Assembly: GCA_963070105.1 (NCBI GenBank)
Contig: OY718805.1
Coordinates: forward strand, 5,142,001-5,206,000
Length of the DNA: 64,000 bases
Direction of reading: 5' to 3'
From: Litomosoides sigmodontis
Lineage: Eukaryota > Nematoda > Chromadorea > Rhabditida > Onchocercidae
Below, one piece after another: positions 1 through 14,800 of this stretch. The notes under the pieces were generated by a model that searched no databases, was not told the origin of the DNA, and saw only the letters and a list, made by a program, of their open reading frames with translations. How positions within the stretch are numbered: the stretch's first letter is position 1; each line of letters begins with the position of its first letter. The position numbers and the translations under genes were made by a program.

Positions 1-3000
1 ATATTCCTCAGGAAGATGCGACGCAGGAAGATTCAATGAAGTTATCAAGTTGGCGGCACTGCTCGCTGTCCCCGTAAAATCTTTTTTTGTTAGAAGGCGA
101 CATTCAACAGTGTGCTGTAGGAGTGCTGGAGATGAAAGGCTGCGTTGTGCAACGCATGTCGTTAAAGTTCAGAGAGTTCACCGCAAACTAAATAAAACTA
201 TCAATCGGTACGCTGTCCCAAGTGGCTCGTGTTCGTTCATCTATCTGCTCAGCTCATTGCGAAGTGCAGTTATTTCTCTCTTGCACACCGAATTCAGTGC
301 AGATGACAAACGACAATGAATGAACAGATTGAAATGAGCTGTTTTAAATTGCTGAATACTAATGGCATCGGCTAGCAACCAACCAACCGGTCGGTCCATC
401 GGGTCGGTCAGTCGGCCATCACGCATCGATCAACTATACAAACAGAAACAGACGACCTATTATAATAATAGGCCATATCGCTCATGTGGAGATGTCGATC
501 GCACTTTTCCACACGGCTACTACGAATATCTATCTGTTTTCAGGATCTGTTCATAACACAACAAGTAGAAGAATTGAATCAATTATTTAGTGAAAATAAA
601 ACGTATTGATCTCAATCTTACTTTACTTATTTTAAACACGAAATTGAGCAGTAAACGAAAACAATCAATCACCACTGGTAAATCATCTTAAAAGTTGCAA
701 GATTGAAAATAGCAAAATAGCTATTACGGAGAGTTGTCAGCGATGGCAAGAAGGACGATGCAAATTGCTTCTGTCTGCCATTTCACAGCCATCCATTAGT
801 GGACTTAATATTAAACTGTCCACTGCAACAACAATCCCTAATGCCTCACAGAATGAGGAAGCAATTTGATTCCATCAAAATTCGCACTTAATTCTCAATT
901 CAAACTCAGCATAATTTACTGATAAAGGTGATTGGAGATATCATTGGCATTGAAATTTATTGTTATAATGATAATCTGTTTTAATCAATGTAGAAATGAA
1001 ATTCTAACTAGTGACGATCTGAGAGGATGGTGCGCGAATACTTATATCGGAATGAATGATAATTATCCATTTCTGTTTTATCATTTAACCTTTATGTATA
1101 TTATAATAATAATTTATTGCTATGAAATAACAACGATGGAAGGTAAAGCATAGGATAAGTGGTAATAATTTTCCTTGCGCAAATTAAATCGTACTATTTG
1201 TTGTAAAATATCACTGCCTAAAATTTTATTGTCAAGTTTTGTAAATTATAAAAGAGAAATAGTTGATAGAGGTGGTAGACCACTGGTAATTACGGCGATA
1301 TGCTATCAGATGGCTTTCTTTTCCCTCCAAACAAAACTGAGAAATTAACTATTTTGGCTTCCAACTGCTTGCTTTCTCAGTGCCACTATTCTTTTCTTGA
1401 AAAAACAAAATTTTCAAATGCCCTTGAACAATTTTAAATAAATTAAAAGGATGAAGAGATAATAATAAAGATAATAACAATAAGTAAAAAATAAACAAAA
1501 AAAGGAATGAATGAATAATGGTTGATCCACTTCACTTCATGCAAAAGCATTACAGTTCCGTCCCGCATGTTTTCGGTGCTTTCATCTTACTGCAGTAGTA
1601 GTAGGTCACTTTGTTTATATTAAAGAAAAACACTGACCACTTCAGCCCCTCTCATTAACTGAATTATCGAAATGAGCATGAAGATCGACGTGATGTGGGT
1701 CACTCATTCATATATCTCTTCATAAAACTATCTACATTTCTAGGATGAATTGAGAGGATAGGATGATGTTGAATGGTACGTGCCAGGTACGCTAATGTCA
1801 CAAATTCGGCAATCAATGACAATAACAGATACGTCGACCACGTTTTACCTCCTTCATTACTAACTACTACGTGATTTTTCAAGGAACAAACGTCGCCGAG
1901 AAACACTCAATTGACAATTGAGTGTGACTCAATTGACTCTAACAGATTAAGTTGTAATTTGAACTTGAAATGTGATGCTACTGAATGTCCAATGATAAGT
2001 TTCAAAGAAAACCGAAAGTCTTAGTCTTTGCTTTTCCTCTCTTCACCTCTTGTTATTCACATTTTGGCAAATTATGAAAGCAGAATAACTGCAAAATTTA
2101 TTTCTTTCCTCTAATTTTACATTGCCTTTACAACACACCGCTATTGCGTCATCATTCCTTTCACAAATTCTCCGAGATATTATTATTGCTGTTTTCGAAA
2201 TTAACTTTTATTGAGAACACATAACATAAATAGGCAATAATTGCTTTTCACATAACACAAGTTGGCAATAGTAATTGAAATCCGACTTCCCAAAATTTGT
2301 AAACTGCAAGACAGAGATGTATTGAAAAAGTTATTTTATTAATTTTTAAGCAAAATTTTTAGTGTATAATTGCAATTTTCACTTTAGCATGCCTCATTTA
2401 GGCATATGTGTTGATTAAATAATTATCAAAGAGACGAATAATGGAATATGGCATGGGACAGGAGGAAATTCATGGGAAAAGTCAAGCTGTTCATGCCGAT
2501 GAAACGATTTGAGAATATTATGAATTAGTTAATTTTTCAAATGATAGGGCGATGAATATCGCTACATTACGTGATGCTTCTCATCTGTCGCTGCTGCGCT
2601 TTTTCTACTGTTATGCTTCTTCGTTAAGTTAAATATTAAATAAATCCATTTAACTGATTTAATTTTTCTCTCTCCAAATTTCTTACGACCTCACAACTCA
2701 ATGAAAGTGTGATTCTCTTCTATCACTACAAATAGCGGATGCGATTCGTTGATCAATCAATAATTAAATAATTGATAATTTATGCAACAGATGAGAGCAG
2801 TGGTGTGACTTCACAGTCAGGATAGATACAATCGTTTGTGTAAACACTAGCTACGAAGTTTCGCGACTCTTTGCATTGTCTAATGATTTGTTTAACGACG
2901 CTCAGAGCAAAGTTTAAATTTAGCATGAAAATACTGCAAAATGCTATGAGAAAATCATTTTTGGCTTCGTTCAGATAAATTGGGAGCACTGACCGAAAAG

Positions 3001-4817
3001 AACACCTCCAACAAATCCGAACGCCCTTGTAATGGAAAGTTAGGGGACAATTTGAAAAATGAACTTCCTTCAGAACAATGTATATCCCAGCATTCAACCG
3101 GTAATTTGGCAAATCTGAATTCGTTTATCAGGCTTACATGCTCAAGAGATCATTCGCAATGGCGGATTGGGAAATTGGAAGGTAGCCTTATTTCGTTGCT
3201 ATATACAATCTACCATACTTGGCTAATAGTTAGAATGACAGAAGCCTATTGAGAGGATACGTCAAAAGAACTTCTCGCTTGTTATTTCTTTCATAGGTTC
3301 TATTTTCAAGCAAGACAAGTTGCAAGTATCACAGCTCCGACAGTAAAAATGACTGGAAAGTCGCCAACAAGAGGTATCACCTATGAAATTCACTAAACCG
3401 CACCATCAGACCGCGAATGTCCCCGATATATGCTAATTTTTCTCCAAAATTTTGTTAAACAACTAATTAGCACTTGCAAGCTCATTATTTTAACAGAAAA
3501 AAAAACAAATTTGTTTATTTGAACCTGATTACAATGTGGTATTAGCATAATAATATAATTCGAATGACAGACGAAATGCTGATACACAATATTCTACTTG
3601 CAGCAAAATCATTTAAGAACAGTTTCTATAGCATGGAAACATATTATACAACACTTATTTAAAGATTGAAATACTCGGATAATATGGGCCTTTTAATTAA
3701 ATAACTCGAACCCGAATGCATAATATTCCTCTATGTTCCAATTATTTTAAGATATGACCCTGAAACTTTGATAACATCGATATGACCTGTAAAGCTAGCG
3801 GTAACACCCTCACGATGCATAAATCTTCGTTGGAAACATAGACAAAGCCCCAGAAATGCATGACAAACGATTTGCTCTTTCGACTGTTTTAGGAAAGTTA
3901 GGTGCTGCGGCAGTAAACCGACTTATTACCAACACAAATAGCCGGTCAAGCGAACCACTAGAAAAACAGTGATTAAATTTCAAACAATTACTTGTAACCA
4001 CATAAATCCTCTTCCTCCCAAATTTCTTCCTCTCTATATCAGCGATAATAACCTACAGAGAAGAGTATAGATAACAAGTTCCAAAAGCTGATTACAGTTT
4101 TCCTGCTTCTTTTCTGGAATTGAAGAGAAGTGTTCAAAGAGTGGAGAACGAGGAAAAAAGAAGCAAAGGGGGGAGCAAAAATGCAGCATTATGAACTAAA
4201 GACAACCTCACCGTTTCTGGAAATTATTATCACAAACATTCAGAAATTTTCAATAAGTGAAGCTGAAACATGGCACTACCAGATTCAAAACGGATTCTTG
4301 TTCTCAAGAAAGCAAACACAACAACTGACATTTCTTTTGAGAACATATCAAATGAATTAAATTTCATTACTCAGCTCTCGAAAAGTAAGGCAAAATGATG
4401 CGTTAAATATCACAAGATCCGAATATGTCACTCAAATTTTTACAAACAAAAAGCTCTATTGAGACCAGTACTAACAACGAAGACAAAATGCCAGCGAACA
4501 GACCTATTAACTACTAGGAAGCATACGATCAACTAAATATTCATTGACTGCGAGCTTTCATTACCATTTTGTATCCTATTCCGAGTAAACAGCAGTAAAA
4601 CAGTGGCCATACGAATATGAAAAATATATGCGTGAAACAGTATACGGAAAGAAGTGGCTGAAATGGGACTTTAAAATATTTTGCTTCCTAAAGTTTATAT
4701 TGTTACTAAAAAGGAAAAAGTTTCTGCAATCAGTTGCTATTACAGTATCGAAAAATTTGGTGCGACCAAAACAATATGTTTTAATGAATTCTGCCATCCC
4801 TTGGTTCATTTAAAAAA
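1..4817. other. Non-coding stretch, no supported gene
   Basis: Open frames here are short, AT-driven and lack flanking splice signals or recognisable domains. I see no tRNA or rRNA. It may hold distal regulatory sequence or the 3' flank of the LPCAT3-like gene, which ends at 4818 on the minus strand. The only clear structure is the palindrome at 1904-1924. An intron or UTR of a gene lying to the left cannot be excluded. Confidence 0.5.
1904..1924. repeat. Perfect palindrome, 10-bp arms
   Basis: CACTCAATTG, one spacer base, then CAATTGAGTG. A related GACTCAATTGAC follows within a few bases, so the ACTCAATTG core occurs again. It could be a dimeric factor site or a small cruciform. No gene is close. 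Confidence 0.8.
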
Positions 4818-7800
4818 TCAAAAAAAATGAACTGAAAGAACATAACAGACCCTTATCCAATATCGTGTTTTCACAAGGCCAAAAGTTAGAAAGCCGATTC
4901 CCATCGAAACATTTACTACTATACGTCCAAAAATAAATTTCAATGGAAAGATATAAGGCTGCGATAAGTAGTACGACAGCTTCGGTGATTTACTCAGCAG
5001 CAAATAAAACTTAAAAATAACTCAATAAGGATATTCTAGAATAAAATTTCAGCAACTGTATCAAAAATTTTCGGCTTCGTTTTTAATTATTTCATTCATG
5101 TCAACAATTCTCATTGAATGAAAACTATCATGTAAAAATAGAATTGTTTGCAACAAAAATTCATGCGAAAATGATAAAATCAACAAAGCTGAAACTTACC
5201 TGTTTTTGCGCTAAAACACATGCAAATTCGAGAAAAAAAAGAATGAAGTAACCAAGATGATAACCATGCCAAAGTGCCAAGTAAATAACCGTTATGAGAT
5301 GACTGTAAGTTTGATTACCTAACCACTGCAGTCGTCGATATAAATAACTGAATGAAATATCAATGAATTAATTTCAAACAAAACTAATTGAAATTAACTT
5401 TCAATTTTCGACACTGGATTCTCAGTGATATTCGCCTAACACAACGATTGTTGATTAAACTCATCAGGCTGATTTAGATCTGTTCCACTACAACATATGG
5501 ATGAAAATACGTCAACTTAAGCAATTAATTGTGCTCAAGTTTTACCATTTACCATAAGTAAATCCAAAATTACTTTTTGGCGAAAGCGTTTGTACCGACA
5601 TTGAAACTTTCTATAGCACTCTGAAAATCCAAACCGAATTCCCATTTTATTATATGGACGTCACGTACGCCATCCCAGCGATCGTTACCTTTCGAATCTT
5701 TTCCGTTATATGCAATACCTGCCAATATTGCTGCTCCTTCCTGTAGAAAATCATATTCAGAAACGCATCAGAACATCTGCTCTCCCATAAACACTTCCGA
5801 AACATCAAACCTTTCGATGCATGGACTAAACGCATCAACAGAGGACAATTGAAATCTGAACACCAATACCTGCACAACACCTGAATGTAGTGAGTGGCAG
5901 ATAAATAGCACATAATCGAAAACATACTGTAAAAAGCCAAACAGAAATATATCGGCACATAGTAAGTCGAAACCATATCACAATCCAAATTACTTTCCAT
6001 TGAAATGAGAGCGCCTGAAAATTTATAAGTCATTTCAAATTCGAAATTACATTAAAAAGTCATTTCAAACAGATGTTTGTGTGAAACTGTTTCGGTCAAG
6101 GAAATTCCAGTGGATCGCTACAAAACCATTGACAATTTATTTTAATGATCAGTTGCTAAAAAAATTTAAGGAAGAATACACAGCGAATTAATCGAGACAC
6201 TAACAAAGAACTGGGGAGAGTTAAAATATTCATTCGGTATCCATATAACTCCCCATTGATATATAGTCATATAAAAACACGCCGCCACAAAACGGCCCAG
6301 ACTGGGCATAAACCTGAAATTAAGAAAGTCGTTTTTCGATACCAAAAAGAAGCAATCACACTCAAAAAAGATAACTTATTGGGTATAACAAGGATGTTTA
6401 AATTTAATGATTAAACAAGGAACTAACCCTGACACTGGTACTTCTTTTTTTTTGTCGAGATATTCGCCAGCAACAAACGATCGAAACCGAGAAAGGGGGA
6501 AAAGTGGCCCAGTAAAGGTACCACAGAAAAAATACCCAAAAGCTGCAATTTCTAAAAGATCGGGAGGCTTTTTTATTGCTGTTTGTATTTGGTACGCTTC
6601 CAGTTTACCCTGAACAAAAAACCGTTAACTGGTACACTACATTCGAGAGAGACTGAAAAAAAACATTGAACCACAACTGCAAATAAAGCAGACCAGACAC
6701 AGAAAGAGAGCAGATGAAAGCAGTCTCCTTGAATCATCCTTTACGATTAAATATTAATCACACATATTTTTTAAATAAAAATAAAAGGAAGCATTTAATG
6801 ATATAAAATTCCTGTAAACAGTTTCACCGAACAAAGGCAAACCATAAAAAAGCGAAACTGGAAAAGAACAAAGCAAGCTTAACAGATGATTCCTGTTTTT
6901 GTTCAATGCGATATGATATATATAATAATTATATCATTTATAAAATCCTACAAATATACCTCTGGTTTGTGTCCATCGTAAACATCCATAACAAGGCCAA
7001 TGAAACGTAAAGTCATTATACAAAACGATGTCGTCCAGTTGATATCATAATTATCCGTTTCCCAATAGCTGTAGCCAATTAATAAGTGCCCCTGGAATTA
7101 AAAAGATAGATTTCATAAAAAAACTGCCACAAAAAATATTCTGATATCTGTAGTTGCAATCACAAGTAAACAGTTTTAAATCGTCGCTCTTGAAATCTGA
7201 AATACAAATACACTATATTTAATGACATCTGAACCAAAAAGACTTCGAACTTCATGGAAAGCTACTACATCAAACTCACCAAAAATGCAAAATGTGCTAA
7301 CACAACTGACACTTTCTGGCCTGGAAAATATGTGATAATCCAGTATGCTAGCAATATACTTAGGATGCTGTGAAGTGCTGCAGCACCTGGAACATCGAAG
7401 GTCCTCCAAAGAAAGCGGTTGCAGATGAGAAAAGAGAAAGATGGGTTGAACTAAAATTAAATGCTTTCCTCTCTCACTACTTTTAGAACAAAAGTTGAAA
7501 ACAGTACCATAGTTAAATAGGTAAAGTGCCAAACCAGCAACCACAAAGTAAACATGCTGCACAACAGGTGACCTATTGTAAAATATTGACCGATGAATTA
7601 CTGCCAGTGGGTACCCTGAAAATCTCATGAGTTGATTTGACCCACACATCTCTATCAGAAATTAACAGCAGCCACCGATAGAACCTTTACATAATGAGCG
7701 ATCATTTGGTTAGTAGGGAATTAAAGCTTTATTAATCTAACAGTCAGTATTACTTACTAATAATTTACATTGTGCCTGTTGTTCCTGACCAATAATATAA

Positions 7801-8006
7801 TCGTAATGCACAATACAGCATTATGCAGAGACACTCTCAACATATCTACTTACATTTTATAGACAATATAACCTACCAGCAAGAATTGTAACAAACAAGA
7901 CGAGGCCATCTTCACGTACACTTACTGCCGTTGATAGTGCCGACAATAAGCCCATTGGTTGTTTTCCTTTGAATCTGATAAACTGACTGAAATAATTCAC
8001 CTTCAT
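4818..8006 (-). CDS. LPCAT3: LPCAT3/MBOAT5-type lysophospholipid acyltransferase (MBOAT family)
   Basis: Multi-pass ER enzyme of the MBOAT family; relatives re-acylate lysophosphatidylcholine and similar lipids with polyunsaturated acyl-CoA. Ten exons read from right to left: 8006-7877, 7615-7508, 7386-7280, 7091-6960, 6609-6428, 6313-6205, 6014-5928, 5740-5574, 5347-5200, 5009-4818. Phases agree throughout and give 453 codons plus stop; human LPCAT3 is 487 aa. Family landmarks in order are GYPLAVIHRS near residue 44, GHLLIGYSYWETDNYDINWT, GYFFCGTFTGPLFPLSRF, QWKVIWIVIWF, EGAAILAGIAYNG, NVGTNAF and the active-site block LALWHGYHLGYF with the catalytic His. Most hydrophobic stretches are preserved. 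The start is the first Met of a well-phased exon, with no obvious trans-splice site directly ahead. Exon ends are inferred by eye. C. elegans mboa-6 is the likely counterpart, from memory of the family. Confidence 0.92.
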
Positions 8007-8845
8007 GCTTTCAAGTAAAGCTTCGACACCCCAACCCGGTAGGTCAGGTGCAACACAAGATTACTGCGGTGGCATATCAACCTACTTTCTACCACTCCTA
8101 CGAATCATTCACAGGTTACATTTTATGAATCGACATGAAGAAACAAACATACTCGATGCCAATCAATCGCCAAAGTACCAAACCCTGCGAGAAAACCCGG
8201 CTCTCCCCCACAACACTCGTTTCACATTCTTCTGCTCTTACTGCCACAACTCTCTCTAAAAACCACGGTCTTTATCCAGCGTGACACCGTAAGCCACATT
8301 TCTTTTTAGAACTCAATCAAATGAAATTTTTGGGTTTGGCGCGAATACCGGTAACGTCGTGGTCAATTAGTCTGGCTCTATTTTAGGTTGGGAAGCCCCG
8401 GACGGAGAGTATCTGAGGTGGAGGGGTGAAGAAACCACATTGTCTTAACAAATAACCATAACAGTGTTTCCGTATTCAGGTGTGGTATGTCAGGAAAAGA
8501 GGTGGATCAATGTGCAAAGAAAAATCTCTCCATCGGTTCGTTTTTTCTTGCATTTAAGATAATTTGTGCATAGCTAATACCTGCTTATATCATATGGAGG
8601 TATTAGGATAAAGAAAGCATCATGTGAACGCAAACCATCCTACGGGTCACATTTTTCCTTGGCCTGATGTGAGGCTTTACGCTATTAAATGCAGCGATTT
8701 TTATTTAACACGTGTAATACACGTAGGTTGCCTGAATAATTTCGCTAGAAAAGGAAATATTCTTACTTTCACTTGAATGTTCAGTTTAATCCTGCGATCT
8801 CAGTCCTAAATTTCGAAGTATAGCAACCTGGAAGTCATGTTATGA
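8007..8845. promoter_or_regulatory. Shared upstream region of LPCAT3-like gene and NCAPG2
   Basis: 839 bp between two divergent start codons. No exon is evident. It includes a relatively GC-rich patch near 8385-8430. By position it should hold both promoters, but I recognise no specific factor site. Confidence 0.5.
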
Positions 8846-11800
8846 ATGAATAGGAGCAGGTTTGCTATTAAAGCGTATAATACAGGTAATGAAGAGACTT
8901 TCATACCCAATGATTCAAGTGTCGCGGAATTAGAGCATAAAAGGAGAAGAAATATGAAAATGAAAAGTGAAAACGAAAATAGAGATGAAGAAAACGTGTC
9001 GAGGTTGGACTATGAACTGAGTTCTTGTGGCGACTTGTTAGCCAGAGCTATGAAACCAATTCGTGGCCAGGTATTTCTGTTGAACTCTTTTATTTCTCAT
9101 TTTTTAAAAAATGAGCGAAATTGGAATTAACTGCAAAGCACATTGCAGTGAATTAGAAATTCGTAAAGCATGTTGAAAGAGACTTGGATTTGACATTAGC
9201 TGAAGCAGTTTTCACCAACATTTTCGTGAGTTGAATCCTAATCTTAGTTGCCACACATCAATTCTGCGGTTTTCAGAAACAGCTCCTGAAACGCCTTTAT
9301 TCGGATGTAGATGAACTGTTGGAGCAGTGTACAGTTAACAAACTAAGACGTGCCGTCTACGAACCTTGCTTTATTAGCTCGTTGGAGGTTTGTGACCTGA
9401 AACAGTGCTATTATTTCTGTAGGAGTAAAGTTCTTGTCAGGAATTACTACTCTGCAAGATTTTCTAAAGTTTTTTTCTCCAACGAAATATTTTACAAATT
9501 AATTAATTTACTTGGCGGACAGTCTGATTATTAAGAGTTGTTTGAATTTTTTAGAACTTTTAGGTAATTTTGCTAGCACACAAGATTGATCTATAGGTTC
9601 ACAAGTTGAATTTTTTATTAATAGTTCAGTTTTGAATTTTGACCTTATAGATTATTAACATTTCATAATCTACTCAGGGCAAGAAACTGGCAGCGCATTT
9701 TATTTCAAAAATCGGTGTTGACAAATTCTGGACATTAATCAAGAAAGTGGTGACATCCGAGGAGACTAGCAAGTTAGTAAAGATTTACCAGTTTTCAGCT
9801 TCAGGTTGGTTCGATTTCCGAACTGGAAGAAGACTCCTGGAATGTTTAAAATGTTTCTATTAACTGGTTACATTTCCATTTATCCGTACTTGAGGGTGCA
9901 ATGTGTCAACTATGGTGAGGTTTTATTACTGGCCTGGAAAAACGCTGTGAAGGAAGGTGTTCATAGTTTGCAGCATCGATTAGAAAGAATTTTCATGGAC
10001 GTGGTCTATTATGCATTACAGCACCTTCGTTATAATAAAAAATTTATGGCGGTATTGCGATTGTTTTTCTTTGTTATTTCACTGCTTTATCAGAAAATAT
10101 TTGGTTTTCATTTTGAGCATTCCATGAATTAGATAGGAATGAAATGGATGCAGATACGAGCCATAGACTTCCTAATATATTGTGAAATGAATTTTGATAC
10201 CCAAATACTCGTAGCAAAATACTAAAAAGGCTGATCTTGATACTTGCATTAGAATGAAATTAAGTATCATCTGTTTTGATAAAAGTTAATGTTGTGTGAA
10301 ATTTATAAAGAGCATTACAGATGCTCGAGTCTTTTGGGAAAGCTAGAAGTAAACAGATTGATTCAATGATATACCGTTCATTCGAACCTAATTTGTGGCG
10401 CTGTTTAAAGGTGTCAACATTTTGCTGGCCGAGGATTTAATAATTTAAAGCAATGTTTTTTTTTAAATGAATCTCTAATGACTGAGTTTTTTTTAGTTAA
10501 ATTTCTTTTTTCAAAATTAATCGACATTGTTTAAGGCTGCTAATGAAACGGTGCGATACAATGCTTGCTGTTTATTTTTACCGTTCTATCCACTGGTTTC
10601 GGATGATGACATCGTATGTTTTAATTAAAGAGTGGATTCTATTAGGACACAAAGTATTGAGTTTTGTCGCTTCCTTTGACAGCTTGTTTACTTTAGTACT
10701 GCGGTTTATAAGTGAATTAAAATTTATTGTATTTTAGGCATAACTTCTTATGCGACATAGAATAAAGCATAATATATTTTTTACAATTAACGTATATTAA
10801 TTGTTATTAGTATACATATTAATTGTTGTATATATAACCAAAAATGCACGTGGTAAAGAACTTTATTTTTTATATCGATTTTCTTGATAAAAATAGAGTG
10901 TTTTTCTGGAATGATTTCGAAAGGAATAATTTTTTCACTGAAATTCTTAGTACTTTGTGTAATTGATCGACATAAAAGATAAAGTTCTTTACCAGCCCTT
11001 CTTCTAAGTTGTTGAATTATGTATTTTTACTTTCATGGGCTGTAGTTGAAAGGCAATCTTTAGGTTATGATGCTCAGTTAAAATTTATGCAGAAGGATGT
11101 TTTGCCGTAATCGATGTCTAGTATAAAATAATACAAATATGGAAAATCTACGCTATAATTCCAAATTAGTTTGTTCAGGAAAGTGCGGAAAGTGTTAGTA
11201 TGCAGCAAGGAATAATTATCGATCTTCTAAAAGACGATAGTTACGGAATTCGGTCTGAAGCATGCAGGAGAACATTATTTATACTGAGCACTTATTTCGA
11301 CACATTTCCTCTTGACTTTATCAAGCAGTGTTTGACACAGGTATTTTTTAATATTTAGAGGTTTTAGCCGTTTTTCAGTTTATCCCATTAACGGATACCC
11401 TGATGTTAGTTTTACCCATTCCTTTAGTAGAAATCGTGTTAACTTACACAGATAATTGATTTAGTCTTTTATTTAGCCTTACATCTTTTATTAGTCTTGT
11501 TTTGTGCAGTTTGATTTTTATATAAAGATTAATGATTTATCACACTTATCACAACAGAATAGTTTATTGCGTTACGCATAATTATTTTCATAGTTTGAAA
11601 TGCAGATTATCGATGTTTTATCCGTGGATAGTGCTGTTAGCGTAAGGATAGCGGTTTACGAAGGAATGCGTGATCTTTTACGTTGCGGAAGTGCTTTAAA
11701 TGCTTGTGAACGGGCTCTAAAATGCCTATTTGATAAGAGAGGAATCAATGATCGTTGTGATCATGTTCGATTGGCTGCGTTTAAATTACTGAATGCGCTA

Positions 11801-14800
11801 GTAGGCCATCGTTTCATCAAGGTTTATTAGTATTAATTTTATCTTTGAAAACTAACTTGGGTTGGTACGAAGGAAAGAGAAAGGGGGAATATGTAGATCT
11901 AAGGAAACATTTGGTAACTATTTTGTAATAAAAAGTGGATGTAAAAGAGAATAAGTAACGATCTTATTTTTTGATAAATAATATGAATAACAATGTTTCA
12001 GCTTAGCGAAGTAGTGAAAATGGGTCGAATTTTGAAAGTATTTGCGCTTGAGGAATCTGATATGGTTCGGAAAGAGGTAGGTGAAATTATTTGAAGCAAT
12101 TATATAAAGACGACAACATTGTTGCTTCGATTTCATTTATCGATATTTTTTCTTTTTCGAGATTGCGAAACTGCTGCTGCCATTTTATATGAAACCAGGA
12201 CTCAATCCGGACGAGGTGATCCGTCGCATAATTGTTATGGGACACGAGAGCGAAGTCGCTGCTCTCTCTTTCCACCATATAGTTATTGCTGAAAATTTAA
12301 TGTCAGTCGAACGTGCTGGTTGGTTTTTACGTTTTAACTTCCATATCTTTGATTTCTACATGTTGGGTCGCTGGAAAACATTGTTTTTTAGTAATAAGTC
12401 GAAAGTTGTCGAAAGGTTTATCCGGATAACACATAACGTTTGTTTGGTTTTTTATTTGATTTTGTTGGCTCTTAATTTTGCAAATTTTTCTTCAGTTCAA
12501 CATGTGAAATCACTGGTGCTTGCTGTATATAAAGCATTACGTTCACTGGAAGGCATCGATTGTTGCGAAACGGATGAAACGATGTTTATGTGTTCGGAGT
12601 CGACTATGTGTGAAACATTCGTTGAGCCAATTCAGGGTATTATTTGTTTTGATATCGTAGAAAACGACTTCGTCTTCCAAAAAAAGATGTGGATGAGACA
12701 GTAACTGAATAATTTCGAGTTCAGAGTTTACTGAATCCATAGCAGCTTTAGTTGAGTTAATTAAAAAGAAATACATTCTACCATTCGTTGATCTGAAAGA
12801 AATAACTTTTTATGACTGTGAATAATCTTCCGCAGATTGATGCGCGATCAGATCCCATATACAGTAACCACATTCTTAATCAGTTACAGGCGATGCAAAC
12901 GAAAAGCTCGAGCTTTGGCGCTCATCACATTTACTGTTAAATTGTTTGGTGGTAATGTGGCTTCCACTTCGTCTTATTTTAGATGAGGAAAAGTATGCAA
13001 AGGAAAATGGAAATCTGAGGAGACTTCTCACTAAATTGTTCAAATTTGCATTTTTGCGTTATCGAGTGAGTAAAGATTGGAAAACTTCAATCTTCGACAG
13101 CCATTTTAAATTTCGATTTAAAGTAATTTTCCTGAAGCGGACATTTACTTTTGGAGTCGGTAATAAGATAATGATTAAATGAATAGTATCACTGATCTAA
13201 ACTACTCTGCTTGGAGAGATTTTTAAGCCCAAAACCGACTTTTTGTAGTTTCAAGTTTTGGTATTGTTAATGAAGTAAATAATATACTTTTTAGAAATTT
13301 TTAGAACACGTCAGTTTTGGAGGCAATGATGCACTTGGGCAAGACTTTGGACGATTGGGAGGAAGGAAGAGTATTAGTATTGCAGGAACTGTTGCAAAAT
13401 TGTAATTTAGATGATGGGAAAGCTGCAATTTATTTGGAAGCAGCTATTAGTTGGGACTTTTTGGCTCTCCTGAAATTTATTGATGACGGTATATATACTA
13501 CAATTTAGACATTTTAAGCCTTCGTTTTCGGATTTTACTGTTCAAAATTTCCAGCATTCGAAACTGTAAAAAGAGAAGCCTGTGGTGATAGTCCACCGAA
13601 GAAGCGTGAAAAGAAGTCGAGACTTCCGAGTGATGCATTTAATAGGGTTAGTTTTTCTTTTCCTTCCGAGTCTATTTTTTCAGAAAAATATTATTTACTG
13701 GTTAGTTGTTCTTAACTTCATTTATTGATATTATAACATTTAAAATTTTCAGTCGTTATTGTTTTTGGATTGCATGATGAAACAACCCGAAATAAAGCAC
13801 CACCTGGAGCACAATTATGCTATCTATGTTTCCAAATATTATAAGGTAAGAATTTTTCCTGTGGAAACCTGTAGTGATTTTCATGTTTGTAGTACTTTCC
13901 AAGTATTGCAAGTTTAACTTATTAATTTCATAAAAATGGAATATTCAGATGTAGACAGAACAATAACAGTCTTTTGGATAATTTCCTTTTTTGCGGTAAT
14001 TTCATTTTAAAGTAATTTCCTTTTTTTCAAGCCATAGTTGTTTTTAAGGCTCTTACCTCACTGCGGCAGTTAATTATGGCAAGTATTCTGGAAAAAAGGT
14101 TTCAGTCTTCTAACTTTACTTTTGAAAATGTAATCCGTGGTATCCGCATGCAATACATTCTGGCTACTGCTATTCTTTGCGGCAACAAGGTTTTCTTTTT
14201 TTCCAAGCAGAGTGGAATGTGATGCTTGTTTTAATCATCTAACTCTTTTTGCAGTCACAAAAAAAATTTTTCGTTGGTATTTGTTAGACATCTTAATCTT
14301 GTTAACTTTAGAGAAATGAAAACTTCAGATGCGCTCGAAACAACAACAATTTTTTTGCCTAAATACCTAAACCATTACCTACATTTTAAGGATGACGAAG
14401 AAGAATTGCTGAAAAATATGCAGAATGATGTCAAGTGGCTAAAGGAGTCTCTTGTGCCAAAATTTTCAAGTGGTCTAACCGATGACCAGTTAGATATGAT
14501 GACCACAACCTGCAAGGTTTGAAGAAATATTTGATGATATTTTTAGTTCTGGTTTAATTGTGATGGTTTTAGCCACATAAAAATTCATACTCTGAGATAA
14601 ATGCTGAGTTTCTTATTTAAAAATAGAAGGAGTTAATCGAGCTACAAAAAAAAATCGACGAAAATACTGCAACGAAAACTCATGGAAAAGCAAATGAGAG
14701 ATACATTTCAGACATACATCTATTTGTGGACGCAACAGCTTAAAACTTACGACACACCGATTGCATTCAAGGCAGAATTGTGTGATATTCAGTGGATTGA

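Noticed and set aside
5650..6033. A 127-residue minus-strand frame as a single exon
   Set aside because: It runs through an intron in the wrong frame; the LPCAT3 exons 6014-5928 and 5740-5574 use other frames and match the family.
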